A stretch of DNA of 64,000 nucleotides from Paenibacillus caseinilyticus (lineage in GTDB: Bacteria > Bacillota > Bacilli > Paenibacillales > NBRC-103111). The position numbers were made by a program, and so were the translations under genes. The stretch spans positions 1 to 64,000 of the forward strand of contig NZ_JAQAGY010000020.1 in NCBI RefSeq assembly GCF_027533645.1. The letters run 5' to 3'. The notes beneath the pieces were generated by a model. It was not told the origin of the DNA. It did no database searches and saw only the letters and a program-made list of their open reading frames with translations. Positions 1 through 8,030 of this stretch are shown here, in pieces (position 1 is the first letter of the stretch; every line of letters starts with the position of its first letter).

Positions 1-122
1 TGCCTCCAGCTTCCTTCAGATTCCACCTCACGGTGGACACCCTTGCTCTTGGCTAACGGTAGGCGTTCGCCAGCCCCCGTTCGGGACTTTCACCCTAGAG
101 ATGACGCCCATGCTGGGCGTAC
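1..122 (-). mobile_element. Group IIC intron, 5' end (domain I), truncated by the window edge
   Basis: Read on the minus strand from 122, the sequence begins GTACGCCCAGCATGGGCG. It then carries blocks typical of the start of bacterial class C group II introns: AGGGTGAAAGTCCCGAAC, GGTTAGCC-like and CAAGGGTGTCC, and GGAATCTGAAGGAAGC. I recognise these from the Oceanobacillus iheyensis IIC intron. The 5' end would normally be GUGYG; here it reads GUACG. The rest, including any reverse transcriptase ORF, lies left of the window. It sits a few bases 3' of a terminator hairpin (127-162), the standard insertion preference of class C introns. Confidence 0.85.
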
Positions 123-126
123 GACC

Positions 127-162
127 AAAAAGCCGCTTCTCCTTGACGGGGAAGCGGCTTTT
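127..162. terminator. Rho-independent terminator used as intron insertion site
   Basis: AAAAGCCGCTTC at 128-139 pairs with GAAGCGGCTTTT at 151-162 around an 11-nt loop, with T runs on both sides, so it can act in both directions. On the minus strand the T tract runs straight into the group II intron boundary at 122. Confidence 0.85.
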
Positions 163-287
163 ATTGTGCTGCCCGGAGCAGCGGGCCAGAAGGATGACAG
201 CCGAATGGAGCAGACGCACACAGTCCTGCCGCGACGCGCCAGACGCCCTTGCATCCAGCAGCGTGCCGCGAGCCCACTTTAATAACC

Positions 288-324
288 GGCTTCGCCGTCC
301 TTGTAAGGACCGCACTGCGAAGCC
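288..324 (-). terminator. Hairpin downstream of the HD-GYP gene
   Basis: GGCTTCGC (288-295) pairs with GCGAAGCC (317-324), with an inner GTCCTT/AAGGAC stem. It lies just past the HD-GYP stop codon. No good T tract follows on the minus strand (GGTTATTAAAG), so it may be a weak terminator or a 3' stabiliser. Confidence 0.4.
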
Positions 325-345
325 TGTTCGCGATGCGATTCCGGG

Positions 346-1389
346 TTAGACAGCGACCGTTTGAATAGACAGATGCCTCTCCTTACTGAGATCGACGAAG
401 CTGGAGCCGGTCTTGACGAGCGGGGCCGTCTTGTCGTGCGAATGGATGAGCACCACTTCCCCTACCCGGCCGTCCGACAAGAGGACCTCCCGGCCAAGCA
501 GCCGCTGGGCGATGCCGTTCAGGAAGACCGTAACAATCTCCGGATTGAGCTGCCCGAATACGCCTTGGCGCATCTGCTCGACCACCCCGGTGAACGGCAT
601 AGGCTCGTGATACGGCCGCCTCGAGGACATCGCATGAAAAATATCGGCGACCGCGACGATTTTGCTGAAAAGATCGGTCTGATCTTTCCTGAGACCGAGC
701 GGATATCCCTGTCCGTCTTCCCGCTCGTGATGCTGCAGCGCAATCAGCGCGACCCGGTAATTCAGGCCCACCGTCTCCTTCAGGAGACCGTAGCCGTATA
801 TCGTGTGCTTCTTGATCAGCTCGTACTCTTCCTTGGTCAGCTTCCCCGGCTTGTTCAGAATCTCCAGAGGAATGTTCACCTTGCCGACATCGTGGAGCGT
901 GGCTCCGAGACTCAGGAGGCCTAACTCCGTCTCGTCCAGTCCCATCCATTTGCCGATTAACGTAGAGAGCACCCCCACACCGATGTTATGCTGATACGTG
1001 TACTCGTCCTGCGCTTTGACGGCTTCGAACAAAGCAAACACATCCTCATTGGCGGCAATCTGCTGTACAGCGGGAAGAATGGCATTGCGGAATTCCATAA
1101 CGGGGATTTTGCGGGTATGGGCCGCTTTGCCGAAGAGCGCCTTCGACTGCTCTGCCGCCGTCCTCACTGCCCAGGACAAGGAATCCGCGGCAGAACCGGA
1201 CCGATGCCCTTCCCCTGTGATAAGCTGATCGTCCTTATTTGCGGTGAAGCTGAGATCCCCCTCTTGGATTCCATGCTTCCCAAGCAGCCCGATGTGCTCC
1301 TCCCGAATGAGGGTGCCCGCAGGTAGGATCACGAGCCCCGCCGCATTAAACACATCCTGCTTCAACCTTTTGCCAAGATAGTCCTTCAT
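346..1389 (-). CDS. HD-GYP domain protein, probable c-di-GMP phosphodiesterase
   Basis: 347 residues. HD-GYP enzymes hydrolyse cyclic di-GMP. The metal-binding signature is complete: H166-D167 in the LHDVGK segment, H195, the HH pair at 220-221, GQGYP at 226-230 and D249 (VADIFHAM). The N-terminal 100 residues resemble the variable sensory or linker part of single-module HD-GYP proteins. There is no membrane segment, so it should be cytoplasmic. The start has a GGGGGA ribosome site about 8 bases upstream. A TATAGT -10-like box and a 12-bp palindrome lie upstream. The next gene upstream on the same strand makes and/or degrades the same messenger. Confidence 0.9.
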   Translation of the reverse strand: MKDYLGKRLKQDVFNAAGLVILPAGTLIREEHIGLLGKHGIQEGDLSFTANKDDQLITGEGHRSGSAADSLSWAVRTAAEQSKALFGKAAHTRKIPVMEFRNAILPAVQQIAANEDVFALFEAVKAQDEYTYQHNIGVGVLSTLIGKWMGLDETELGLLSLGATLHDVGKVNIPLEILNKPGKLTKEEYELIKKHTIYGYGLLKETVGLNYRVALIALQHHEREDGQGYPLGLRKDQTDLFSKIVAVADIFHAMSSRRPYHEPMPFTGVVEQMRQGVFGQLNPEIVTVFLNGIAQRLLGREVLLSDGRVGEVVLIHSHDKTAPLVKTGSSFVDLSKERHLSIQTVAV

Positions 1390-1467
1390 GATGATATCCC
1401 CCGCCTGCCAAGTATAAATGCCGCTTCCTATGTATCATTAATATTACATTCACTATACCACAGCGGA

Positions 1468-1479
1468 AGTCCTAGGACT
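1468..1479. promoter_or_regulatory. 12-bp perfect palindrome in the HD-GYP promoter region
   Basis: AGTCCTAGGACT is a perfect palindrome about 80 bp upstream of the HD-GYP start. On the minus strand it lies just 5' of a TATAGT -10-like hexamer (about 1452-1457), overlapping where the -35 would be. This placement suggests an operator, but no regulator is identifiable from the sequence. Confidence 0.3.
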
Positions 1480-1586
1480 ATAGGCCTCTAATTGGAAGTT
1501 GCCTGCACTCTATTAAGCTGAACGTAAAAACAGATCCGAGCCCCCGCTCGAATCTGATCTTTGATGCACCCCATTATCCGGCATGG

Positions 1587-1640
1587 TACCAGGTATTCCG
1601 CCGGGCATTCCACCGGGCATTCCACCAGCCATTCCACCGG
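1587..1640. repeat. Short tandem repeat, about 4 imperfect copies of a 12-mer (GGGCATTCCACC)
   Basis: Four imperfect copies (GGTATTCCGCC, GGCATTCCACC, GGCATTCCACC, GCCATTCCACC) lie directly after the stop codon of the GGDEF-EAL gene. They are 3' untranslated sequence for that gene. The 12-bp period would keep a reading frame open, but I see no gene using it. Confidence 0.6.
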
Positions 1641-1645
1641 ACTTT

Positions 1646-3955
1646 TTATCCCTTCCAGCCGGCCTGCTTCCGGAGGATCGCCGTCAATTCCTGCGGAGGC
1701 AGCGGCTTGTAGAAGTAATAACCTTGCACGAGGCATTCAGCTATTCCTTTGAGCAGCCTGAGCTGCCCCTCGGTCTCCACGCCTTCCACAATGACTTCCA
1801 GGTGCATGCTTCCCGCCATGGCCATGATCGCCCGGACGATCCCTTCATGCTCGGCCCCTACGGTAATCCGGCTGATGAAGGACTGGGCAATCTTGAGGGA
1901 ATCGACCTGGAAGGTCCGCAGATAGCCGAGCGATGAATAGCCCGTACCAAAATCGTCCATCGAAATCTGGATGCCGAGCTTCTTGAGCCCGATCAGCGTA
2001 TCGGTCGTTTCGGCCGTATTGAGCAGCGCGATCCCTTCGGTAATCTCGATGACCAGCCGCTCCGGCTGTACGCCCGTCTCCTCCAGGATCGACGCCACCC
2101 GCTGAACGAACAGGTTCTGCACGAGCTGCTTCGGCGATACGTTCACGGCGACTTTGAGCGGGGGCAGTCCCATCCGGTCCCACTGCGCAGCCTGCCGGCA
2201 TGCGGTACGCAGCACCCATTCACCGATCGGTACGATGAGTCCCGTCTCTTCGGCCAGCGGAATGAATTCCGCAGGGGAGATCTGGCTCCCGTCCTCCAGC
2301 TTCCAGCGCAGCAGCGCTTCGGCTCCCATGATCTCCTCGGTCTTCGTGCATACCTGCGGTTGATAGTGCAGGTGCAGCTCGCCCCGGCTCAGCGCATGCC
2401 GCAGCGCGTGCTCCAGCGCCACCCGCTTCAGAATCTCCCCGTTGAATGCGGGTTCGAAGAACTGAATTCTGCCCTTGCCAAGCTCCTTGGCTTTGTACAT
2501 GGCCGCGTCGGCATGCTTCATGAGCTCGGATCCGCTGTTCCCGTCCTCCGGATACAGCGCAATACCGATGCTGGTGGTAGTCAGAATTTCGTGGATCTCC
2601 ACCTTGTAAGCCGCAGCAATCCGGTGGAGGAGCAGCGTGGACAGTTCCTCCACCTCCTCCTTCTCCCTCCAGCCTATGAACAGGATCGTGAATTCGTCCC
2701 CCCCGAGCCGTGCCACGAGCCCCCGGCCTGCCACGATCTCCGCAATGCGGAGCCCCACCTGGCGGATGAGCTCATCCCCGATCGCATGGCCGAGCGAATC
2801 GTTGATATATTTGAACCGGTCGAGATCCATGAACAGAACAGCCAGCTTGCCTCCGCCTGCCGCCGATTCCTCCACAGCCGAGCTCAGCCTCCGCTCGAAC
2901 ATACGCTTGTTCGGCAGACCGGACAGCTCGTCATGGAGCGCCTGATATTCGCTGCGGTTCAGCATATCCTTCAAGCGCGCGACGAGCCCTTCGTTCTCGA
3001 ACAGAATTGAGATCTGCCGGACCACGATCAGCAGAATGACCAGAATGGTCCCGATGACCAGTCCGTCCACTGCATTGACACGCTGCACCATCAGGCAGCA
3101 GAGCAGCACCAAGCCGCAATACGGCGACAGATAACGCAGGCGCTTGCTGCGGGCCTCACGGCCGGCACCGTGTTCGGCGGAGGCCGAACCTTCCTCCTCG
3201 CCCCTGCCGTACATCGCCGCCAGTCCGCAGAGCAAGAGACCCACGCTCCAGAAGGGATCGTACCATCGTCCTACCGTATAAGTACCCGCCAAGATATCAA
3301 AGAAGTAGAGCACGTCCCCGATGACAAAAGCAATAAATCCATACGTAAACAGGCGCATAACACGGGAGGAAAACAGGCTAAGGTGTTCGAAATGGAGCAT
3401 GAGCAGGCCCATGACCAGCCCCAGATCGCTCGCCGGATAGAGCACACCGCTCATGATCAGAATCCAATCCGGGTCGTTCACCATCATGGCCAGGTTCGGC
3501 CCTACGATGAATTCCCAGCCCAAGGTTCCGAAGACGAGCATCATGATCGTCGTGTCGAAGAGAAAGCGCATCCCCCTTACGGCACTGACCTGCTTGTACA
3601 TGATATAGTACAGGGCCAGAACGAAGAAGGCCGTCTGCATGTTCCATAAGATATCCGCCGCACCCGCCGCCGGTACGGATACGTCCGCGCCGGTACTATA
3701 GTAATAGCACCAAATCGATTGGCCCGCGGCATAAAAACCGGCGCCCAAGGAGATCAACCCCCAGAAGTTTCGCAGGATGCCTCGCTGCCGGACAGCCGCC
3801 CAGACGGCAAGCACGGTGGTGACAACAGGTGCGGCAAGCTCCGCCAAGGTGACTGCGCTTTCGCTGGCCCCTCCCCATAAGAGCAGGCTCCAGAGACCGA
3901 TTATGTACATGAGCACCGCGAGGCCCGCCCATTGGATTGAAGTCGATGGTTTCAT
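1646..3955 (-). CDS. Membrane GGDEF-EAL protein (c-di-GMP turnover)
   Basis: Chosen start gives 769 residues. An upstream start at 4030 is possible, but the ATG at 3955 has GGAGAGG about 9 bases before it and begins directly before the first membrane helix. The N-terminal ~320 residues hold about eight hydrophobic segments. They are followed by a GGDEF domain with an intact RLGGDEF motif and an EAL domain with an intact GAEALLRW motif, so both cyclase and phosphodiesterase activity are possible. Late EAL residues (DDFGTGYSSL) are also present. The membrane part probably senses an unknown signal. It neighbours the HD-GYP gene on the same strand. Confidence 0.92.
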   Translation of the reverse strand: MKPSTSIQWAGLAVLMYIIGLWSLLLWGGASESAVTLAELAAPVVTTVLAVWAAVRQRGILRNFWGLISLGAGFYAAGQSIWCYYYSTGADVSVPAAGAADILWNMQTAFFVLALYYIMYKQVSAVRGMRFLFDTTIMMLVFGTLGWEFIVGPNLAMMVNDPDWILIMSGVLYPASDLGLVMGLLMLHFEHLSLFSSRVMRLFTYGFIAFVIGDVLYFFDILAGTYTVGRWYDPFWSVGLLLCGLAAMYGRGEEEGSASAEHGAGREARSKRLRYLSPYCGLVLLCCLMVQRVNAVDGLVIGTILVILLIVVRQISILFENEGLVARLKDMLNRSEYQALHDELSGLPNKRMFERRLSSAVEESAAGGGKLAVLFMDLDRFKYINDSLGHAIGDELIRQVGLRIAEIVAGRGLVARLGGDEFTILFIGWREKEEVEELSTLLLHRIAAAYKVEIHEILTTTSIGIALYPEDGNSGSELMKHADAAMYKAKELGKGRIQFFEPAFNGEILKRVALEHALRHALSRGELHLHYQPQVCTKTEEIMGAEALLRWKLEDGSQISPAEFIPLAEETGLIVPIGEWVLRTACRQAAQWDRMGLPPLKVAVNVSPKQLVQNLFVQRVASILEETGVQPERLVIEITEGIALLNTAETTDTLIGLKKLGIQISMDDFGTGYSSLGYLRTFQVDSLKIAQSFISRITVGAEHEGIVRAIMAMAGSMHLEVIVEGVETEGQLRLLKGIAECLVQGYYFYKPLPPQELTAILRKQAGWKG

Positions 3956-4123
3956 GGCATTTCCAGCCTCTCCGTCTTGGTGAATATCGCATGATAGATG
4001 CAGGGATGAATGGACGCACTCTCGAACCATCAGCCTGCAAGTGCCGGACTGCCGGGTCCTCTACTTCCCTTCATCGGTTCGGCCGAAAGCTTTTTTTAGT
4101 TACAAATTTGGGGAGGGCTAGGG

Positions 4124-4129
4124 TATAAT
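4124..4129 (+). promoter_or_regulatory. TATAAT -10 box for the HAD phosphatase gene
   Basis: A perfect TATAAT lies in an AT-rich gap 37 bp before the chosen ATG at 4166. No good -35 is visible at 17 bp spacing. Transcription would start near 4136, which argues against the TTG at 4139 as the start codon because no leader would remain. Confidence 0.45.
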
Positions 4130-4165
4130 GAGAACACTTTGGAGAAACGGAGTGACCCTAGAGAG

Positions 4166-4966
4166 ATGTATACCATGCTGGCTATTGATATCGACGACAC
4201 CCTGATCACCGACGAGAAAGAAATTACCGAGGGCACGAAGCAAGCCTTGGCCGCTGCAGTGGCCCAAGGGGTGAAAGTCACGCTCGCGACAGGCCGGATG
4301 TACGCTTCGGCGAAGAAGCTCGCCGAGCAGCTGGAACTGAATGTGCCGATCATCACCTACCAGGGTGCCCTGGTCAAGAACGCGCTCGACGGCCATGTGC
4401 TCTACGAGCGTACGGTGCCTGAAGAAGCGGCCCTGCAGATCTTCGATTACTGCGAGGCGCACGGTCTGCACCTGCAGACCTACCTCGACGATGTGCTGTA
4501 TGTCAAAGAGGACAACGATAAAGCGAGAGCCTACGCCCAGCTGTCCAACATTCCGTATACCGTGCATCCCGACTTCCGCGAGCTTGCTTCGAAGCCGTCG
4601 ACCAAGCTGCTCATCATCGATGACCCTGCGCGCCTCGACGAAGTGGCCCTGGAGCTGCGCTCCCTGCTGGGCGCCGCGGTGCATATTACGAAATCCAAGC
4701 CCCACTTCCTGGAGATTATGCATCCGGAAGGAACCAAGGGCCACGCCCTGACCCACCTGGCCGAGCACTTCGGACTGGAGCTCTCCGGCGCCATTGCAGT
4801 CGGCGACAGCTGGAACGACCGCGAGATGCTGGAGGTGGCCGGACTCGGCGTCGCCATGGCCAATGCGGTCGATGCGTTGAAGGAGATTGCCGATTATGTC
4901 ACGGCGGGGAATAACGAAGAAGGCGTGAAGCATGTCGTGGAGAAATTTATACTGCGGACGGTATAA
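4166..4966 (+). CDS. Cof-type HAD superfamily hydrolase (sugar phosphate or nucleotide phosphatase)
   Basis: 266 residues from ATG 4166, preceded by GGAGTGA at good spacing. The catalytic motif I is AIDIDDTLI (D8, D10), and motif IV is GDSWNDREM near residue 220. Motif II (LATGR) lies near residue 43. Length and the large type IIB cap fit the Cof/YwpJ family, which dephosphorylates small phosphorylated metabolites; the substrate cannot be read from sequence. A GC-rich hairpin follows at 4981-5009. Confidence 0.9.
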   Translation: MYTMLAIDIDDTLITDEKEITEGTKQALAAAVAQGVKVTLATGRMYASAKKLAEQLELNVPIITYQGALVKNALDGHVLYERTVPEEAALQIFDYCEAHGLHLQTYLDDVLYVKEDNDKARAYAQLSNIPYTVHPDFRELASKPSTKLLIIDDPARLDEVALELRSLLGAAVHITKSKPHFLEIMHPEGTKGHALTHLAEHFGLELSGAIAVGDSWNDREMLEVAGLGVAMANAVDALKEIADYVTAGNNEEGVKHVVEKFILRTV

Positions 4967-4980
4967 TCATACGTTATCTC

Positions 4981-5009
4981 GAGAGCGGCCCGGAGGACGA
5001 GGCCGCTCT
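4981..5009 (+). terminator. Hairpin after the HAD gene
   Basis: GAGAGCGGCC and GGCCGCTCTT form a strong stem 15 bp past the HAD stop codon. The T tract is short (CTTAG), so termination may be partial. Confidence 0.5.
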
Positions 5010-5017
5010 TAGCCGTC

Positions 5018-5053
5018 CTCCAGGTGCGGTCCGGGCAGGTACTGCACCTGGAG
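5018..5053. promoter_or_regulatory. 10-bp inverted repeat upstream of the transporter gene
   Basis: CTCCAGGTGC (5018-5027) and GCACCTGGAG (5044-5053) are perfect inverted repeats 135 bp before the transporter start. It may be an RNA hairpin in the leader or a protein-binding site. I do not recognise a known riboswitch in the 5010-5188 leader. Confidence 0.35.
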
Positions 5054-5188
5054 CATGTTCTCACCTGTACAACCTCGCGTGCATAAGCTGTAGCACCCTA
5101 CCCCATAGGCGGATGTCTACCGGGTAGCGATGACTTGCGGAGCGGCCCTCAGGCCTGCCGCTCAGGCATCTAACGGAGGTAGACGGCG

Positions 5189-6607
5189 ATGGACATTACC
5201 CTGGTTTCCCTGCACTGGGCGTACCTGCTTCTCATTCTGGCGATGATCGGATTCATGGTGATGCGCAAGGATACGACGATACTGTGCACGGCCGGCATTC
5301 TGGCACTTGGCCTGCTCGCCACGCTTTCCCTGCCCGCTTCGGTCAGCGGCGTGTTCTCCTCCTTCATCTTTGCGATCAAAGAACTGCTCGGTACCATCCT
5401 CATTATCTCGATCGTCGTGTCGCTCAGCCGGACGCTGACCGCCACAGGAATCAACGAAGTCATGATCCGGCCCTTCGCCCGGTTGATTCGCACGCCGGCC
5501 CTTGCCTTCTGGGTGATCGGTCTGGTCATGATGACCATCTCGCTCTTCTTCTGGCCGTCCCCGGCGGTCGCCCTGCTCGGAGCCGTGCTGCTGCCTGCCG
5601 CCCGGCGGGTCGGACTGCCGGCGATCGGCGCCGCGGCAGCGATGAACCTGTTCGGGCACGGCATCGCGCTCTCAGGCGACTTCGTCATCCAGGGCGCCCC
5701 CAAGCTGACCGCCGACGCCGCAGGCCTTCCCGTCGCCGAGGTCGTGCAGGCCAGCGTACCGCTCGTGCTGATCATGGGCGCGGTCACCACGCTGACGTCA
5801 TTCTGGCTGCTCCGCCGCGACATGCGTCTGGGCCGGCTGCAGCCAGGCACCGACAGCTTCGGCTCTCTGCCTGCAGGTGCCGAAGCCGCTCAGGCCGGAG
5901 AACCCGCGGTGCCTTCCCGCCTCACGCCCGGCGCCCGCCGCGAATTCGCCCTGCTGCTGCCGCTGCTCTTCGCGGCGGACGTCGCCGCCATGTTCGCGCT
6001 GAACCTGCAGGGAGGTGACGCTACGGCGCTCATCGGCGGCACGGCTCTGCTAGCCATGCTGCTCATCTCCCTTGCCGCGCACCGGGAGCAGGGGCTGGCA
6101 CAGGCGACCTCCTACCTGACTAGCGGCTTGCTGTTCGGCTTCCGCGTCTTCGCTCCGGTCATACCGATCGCCGCCTTCTTCTATCTCGGCGACTCGGCTT
6201 TCACGGAGATCTACGGAGCGGTGCTGCCTGCAGGGTCCCACGGTCTCGTCAATGACCTCGGCTCCTCCCTGGCCGGTATCGTGCCGCTGAACCCGGCGAT
6301 TGGCGCGGTGACCCTTACCGCCGTAGGAGCCATTACCGGTATGGACGGATCCGGCTTCTCCGGTATCTCGCTGGCCGGCTCCATCGCCCAGCTGTTCGCG
6401 GCAGCTATCGGTACGGGGCTCGCGACGCTCACGGCTCTGGGCCAGATTGCGGCCATCTGGGTGGGCGGAGGCACCCTCGTGCCGTGGGCGCTTATCCCCG
6501 CGGCGGCCATCTGCGGCGTCAGCCCGTTCGAGCTTGCCCGGCGCAACCTGGTGCCCGTTGCCGTCGGCCTTCTGGTGACCACCGCCGCCGCCATGCTGTT
6601 GATCTGA
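5189..6607 (+). CDS. Polytopic membrane protein, probable ion or organic-anion transporter
   Basis: 472 residues with around 11-12 hydrophobic helices and a start preceded by GGAGGT. Two half-repeats, each ending in a small-residue loop (near 150-175 and 360-400, the latter with GMDGSGFSG), recall the ion-transporter (DcuC/CitM-like) fold. I cannot name the family with certainty. A hydrophilic loop near 220-250 separates the halves. It stands alone between two hairpins; no substrate enzyme gene is adjacent. Residues are Ala/Leu/Gly-rich as expected for a high-GC membrane protein. Confidence 0.6.
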   Translation: MDITLVSLHWAYLLLILAMIGFMVMRKDTTILCTAGILALGLLATLSLPASVSGVFSSFIFAIKELLGTILIISIVVSLSRTLTATGINEVMIRPFARLIRTPALAFWVIGLVMMTISLFFWPSPAVALLGAVLLPAARRVGLPAIGAAAAMNLFGHGIALSGDFVIQGAPKLTADAAGLPVAEVVQASVPLVLIMGAVTTLTSFWLLRRDMRLGRLQPGTDSFGSLPAGAEAAQAGEPAVPSRLTPGARREFALLLPLLFAADVAAMFALNLQGGDATALIGGTALLAMLLISLAAHREQGLAQATSYLTSGLLFGFRVFAPVIPIAAFFYLGDSAFTEIYGAVLPAGSHGLVNDLGSSLAGIVPLNPAIGAVTLTAVGAITGMDGSGFSGISLAGSIAQLFAAAIGTGLATLTALGQIAAIWVGGGTLVPWALIPAAAICGVSPFELARRNLVPVAVGLLVTTAAAMLLI

Positions 6608-6700
6608 CTTCGGCAGCGGCCAGACTGCTGCCGGAGGGCTTGGTTCAGGGACTGACCTCCCGGTTAATGAATAGTACTAACTCACCTGGAGGCGATTCCG

Positions 6701-7105
6701 ATGCCGAAGAAAATCTACTATATCTCCGTAGGTCCCGGTACCATCGAAGATCAACAGATGCTGGCCGATCAGCGTAATTATACGTATGACTATCAAGTTG
6801 AAGCCGACGAATCCGAATACCAGGAGCTCCGCAGGCTGCTCCAGTCGACGGAAGAGACGCAAGACGGAACGTTCGCCAGAGCGCCGATTCCTTACAAATC
6901 GGCCGATCACGATCCGGCAACCGACCAGTTCAATGACCGGCTGAAGCATTTGTACACCCTCTTGTACCGTCTGGGAACAGCCGAGACCCGGGGACACATC
7001 GAGAAGATGGGCATCCTGAAAAAGCTCGGGAATACCGATTACGACCTCCCCGGTTATAGTCCGAACGATGCGGATGAAGCGATTGATGCGGGGAACCGAC
7101 GCTAA
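6701..7105 (+). CDS. Conserved-type hypothetical protein, 134 residues
   Basis: Soluble, acidic protein starting MPKKIYYISVGPGT, with a GGAGG ribosome site 8 bases upstream. The first ~55 residues alternate as beta strand and helix; the middle is helical (LKHLYTLLYRLG). There are no Cys clusters, membrane segments or catalytic motifs that I recognise. It is monocistronic: a 64-bp hairpin terminator follows. Function unknown. Confidence 0.7.
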   Translation: MPKKIYYISVGPGTIEDQQMLADQRNYTYDYQVEADESEYQELRRLLQSTEETQDGTFARAPIPYKSADHDPATDQFNDRLKHLYTLLYRLGTAETRGHIEKMGILKKLGNTDYDLPGYSPNDADEAIDAGNRR

Positions 7106-7145
7106 CTTTTGACGAACCGGGGCTCCGCCCCTTCATGAACGGCCG

Positions 7146-7209
7146 GCGCCAAGCTTGGCTTCCGAATTCCGGAGTCTCTCCGGAGGAGGGAACCAAGCTT
7201 GGCGCTTTT
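7146..7209 (+). terminator. Long terminator hairpin
   Basis: GCGCCAAGCTTGG-TTCC at 7148-7162 pairs with GGAACCAAGCTTGGCGC ending at 7205, with inner TCCGGA pairing, followed by TTTTG. It closes the transcript of the 134-residue gene. Confidence 0.8.
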
Positions 7210-7312
7210 GTAGGTCAGCTTTGGGCGCCTCCGTCATAGTATGGTAGGGAGAACAGCGCATTCACATGGCAGGGATGTCCCCTACTTCTGCCCAAAGAGG
7301 AGAGAAATCAAG

Positions 7313-7876
7313 ATGACCTATCCCGTCTACTACTTCGATCCCTATCGCAGCTTGTTCCCCGGAGTTCCCGGAGGACCAGGAGGCCCCGGCGGCGGTCCCG
7401 GCGGATTCCCTGGCGGCGGCCCGGGCGGATTCCCCGGCGGCGGCCCCGGCGGATTCCCCGGCGGCGGTCCCGGCGGATTCCCTGGCGGCGGTCCCGGCGG
7501 ATTCCCCGGCGGCGGTCCCGGCGGATTCCCTGGCGGCGGCCCCGGCGGATTCCCTGGCGGCGGCCCCGGCGGATTCCCTGGCGGCGGCCCCGGCGGCGGG
7601 CCGCAAGGGGGCGGAGCTCCCAGCTCCCCGCCCCCTTCGTTCACGCCCCAGAAACAGCACCAGTCGCTGTATGCCGTTGACTCAAGCACGATCCGGGGCT
7701 GCCTCTTCCGGTATGTGTATATTTGGCAGCGCAACGGCGACCAGTATTGGATCTTCCTAACACGAGTCAGCCGTAATTCCATCGGGGGGTTCCGCTGGTA
7801 CGGCTTCGGCCCTGTTGGAACCTGGGTCTTCTTCGGACTGGATCTCGACCGCGTCGATCAATTCCTGTGCTTTTGA
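7313..7876 (+). CDS. Collagen-like Gly/Pro repeat protein with conserved Trp/Tyr-rich C-terminal domain
   Basis: 187 residues from ATG 7313 (AGAGGAGAG just upstream). After a short N-terminus (MTYPVYYFDPYRS), residues about 20-100 are Gly/Pro/Phe repeats, including eight copies of PGGFPGGG. The C-terminal ~75 residues are aromatic and single-copy (IWQRNGDQYWIFLTRV), with two Cys. I have seen similar small C-terminal modules in Bacillales proteins with collagen-like or proline-rich linkers, often mis-annotated as transporters. No signal peptide is visible, so a spore-coat or other sporulation role is possible but is inference. Confidence 0.75.
   Translation: MTYPVYYFDPYRSLFPGVPGGPGGPGGGPGGFPGGGPGGFPGGGPGGFPGGGPGGFPGGGPGGFPGGGPGGFPGGGPGGFPGGGPGGFPGGGPGGGPQGGGAPSSPPPSFTPQKQHQSLYAVDSSTIRGCLFRYVYIWQRNGDQYWIFLTRVSRNSIGGFRWYGFGPVGTWVFFGLDLDRVDQFLCF
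7400..7600 (+). repeat. 24-bp coding tandem repeat, 8 copies
   Basis: Units of 24 bp (GGCGGATTCCC[T/C]GGCGGCGG[T/C]CCC) encode PGGFPGGG eight times. Copies differ only at a few third positions, showing recent expansion or homogenisation. Copy number is likely to vary between strains. Confidence 0.9.
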
Positions 7877-7886
7877 GACAAGATGG

Positions 7887-7919
7887 AGAGCCCCGTGCGC
7901 CAGCACCGGGCTCTCTTCT
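7887..7919 (+). terminator. Rho-independent terminator
   Basis: GAGAGCCC-GTGC pairs with GCAC-GGGCTCTC around a GCCA loop, followed by TTCTTGT. It lies 10 bp past the collagen-like gene. Confidence 0.8.
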
Positions 7920-8030
7920 TGTCTGCAGCATCCGGCATCCTCTTCTCAGGACCCGTTCACTGCATAAAAAAAGGCCATTTGAACGACGCTACCAGTATGT
8001 TTTTACTCTTCGAACGAAGGAAGTGTCCTC

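Noticed and set aside
7400..7600. Possible CRISPR array
   Set aside because: Repeats are contiguous 24-bp coding units with no unique spacers.
7262..7782. Long minus-strand Ala- or Pro-rich reading frames across the collagen-like repeat
   Set aside because: They arise because the GC-rich 24-bp repeat keeps all frames open. The plus-strand frame has the ribosome site and the conserved C-terminal domain.
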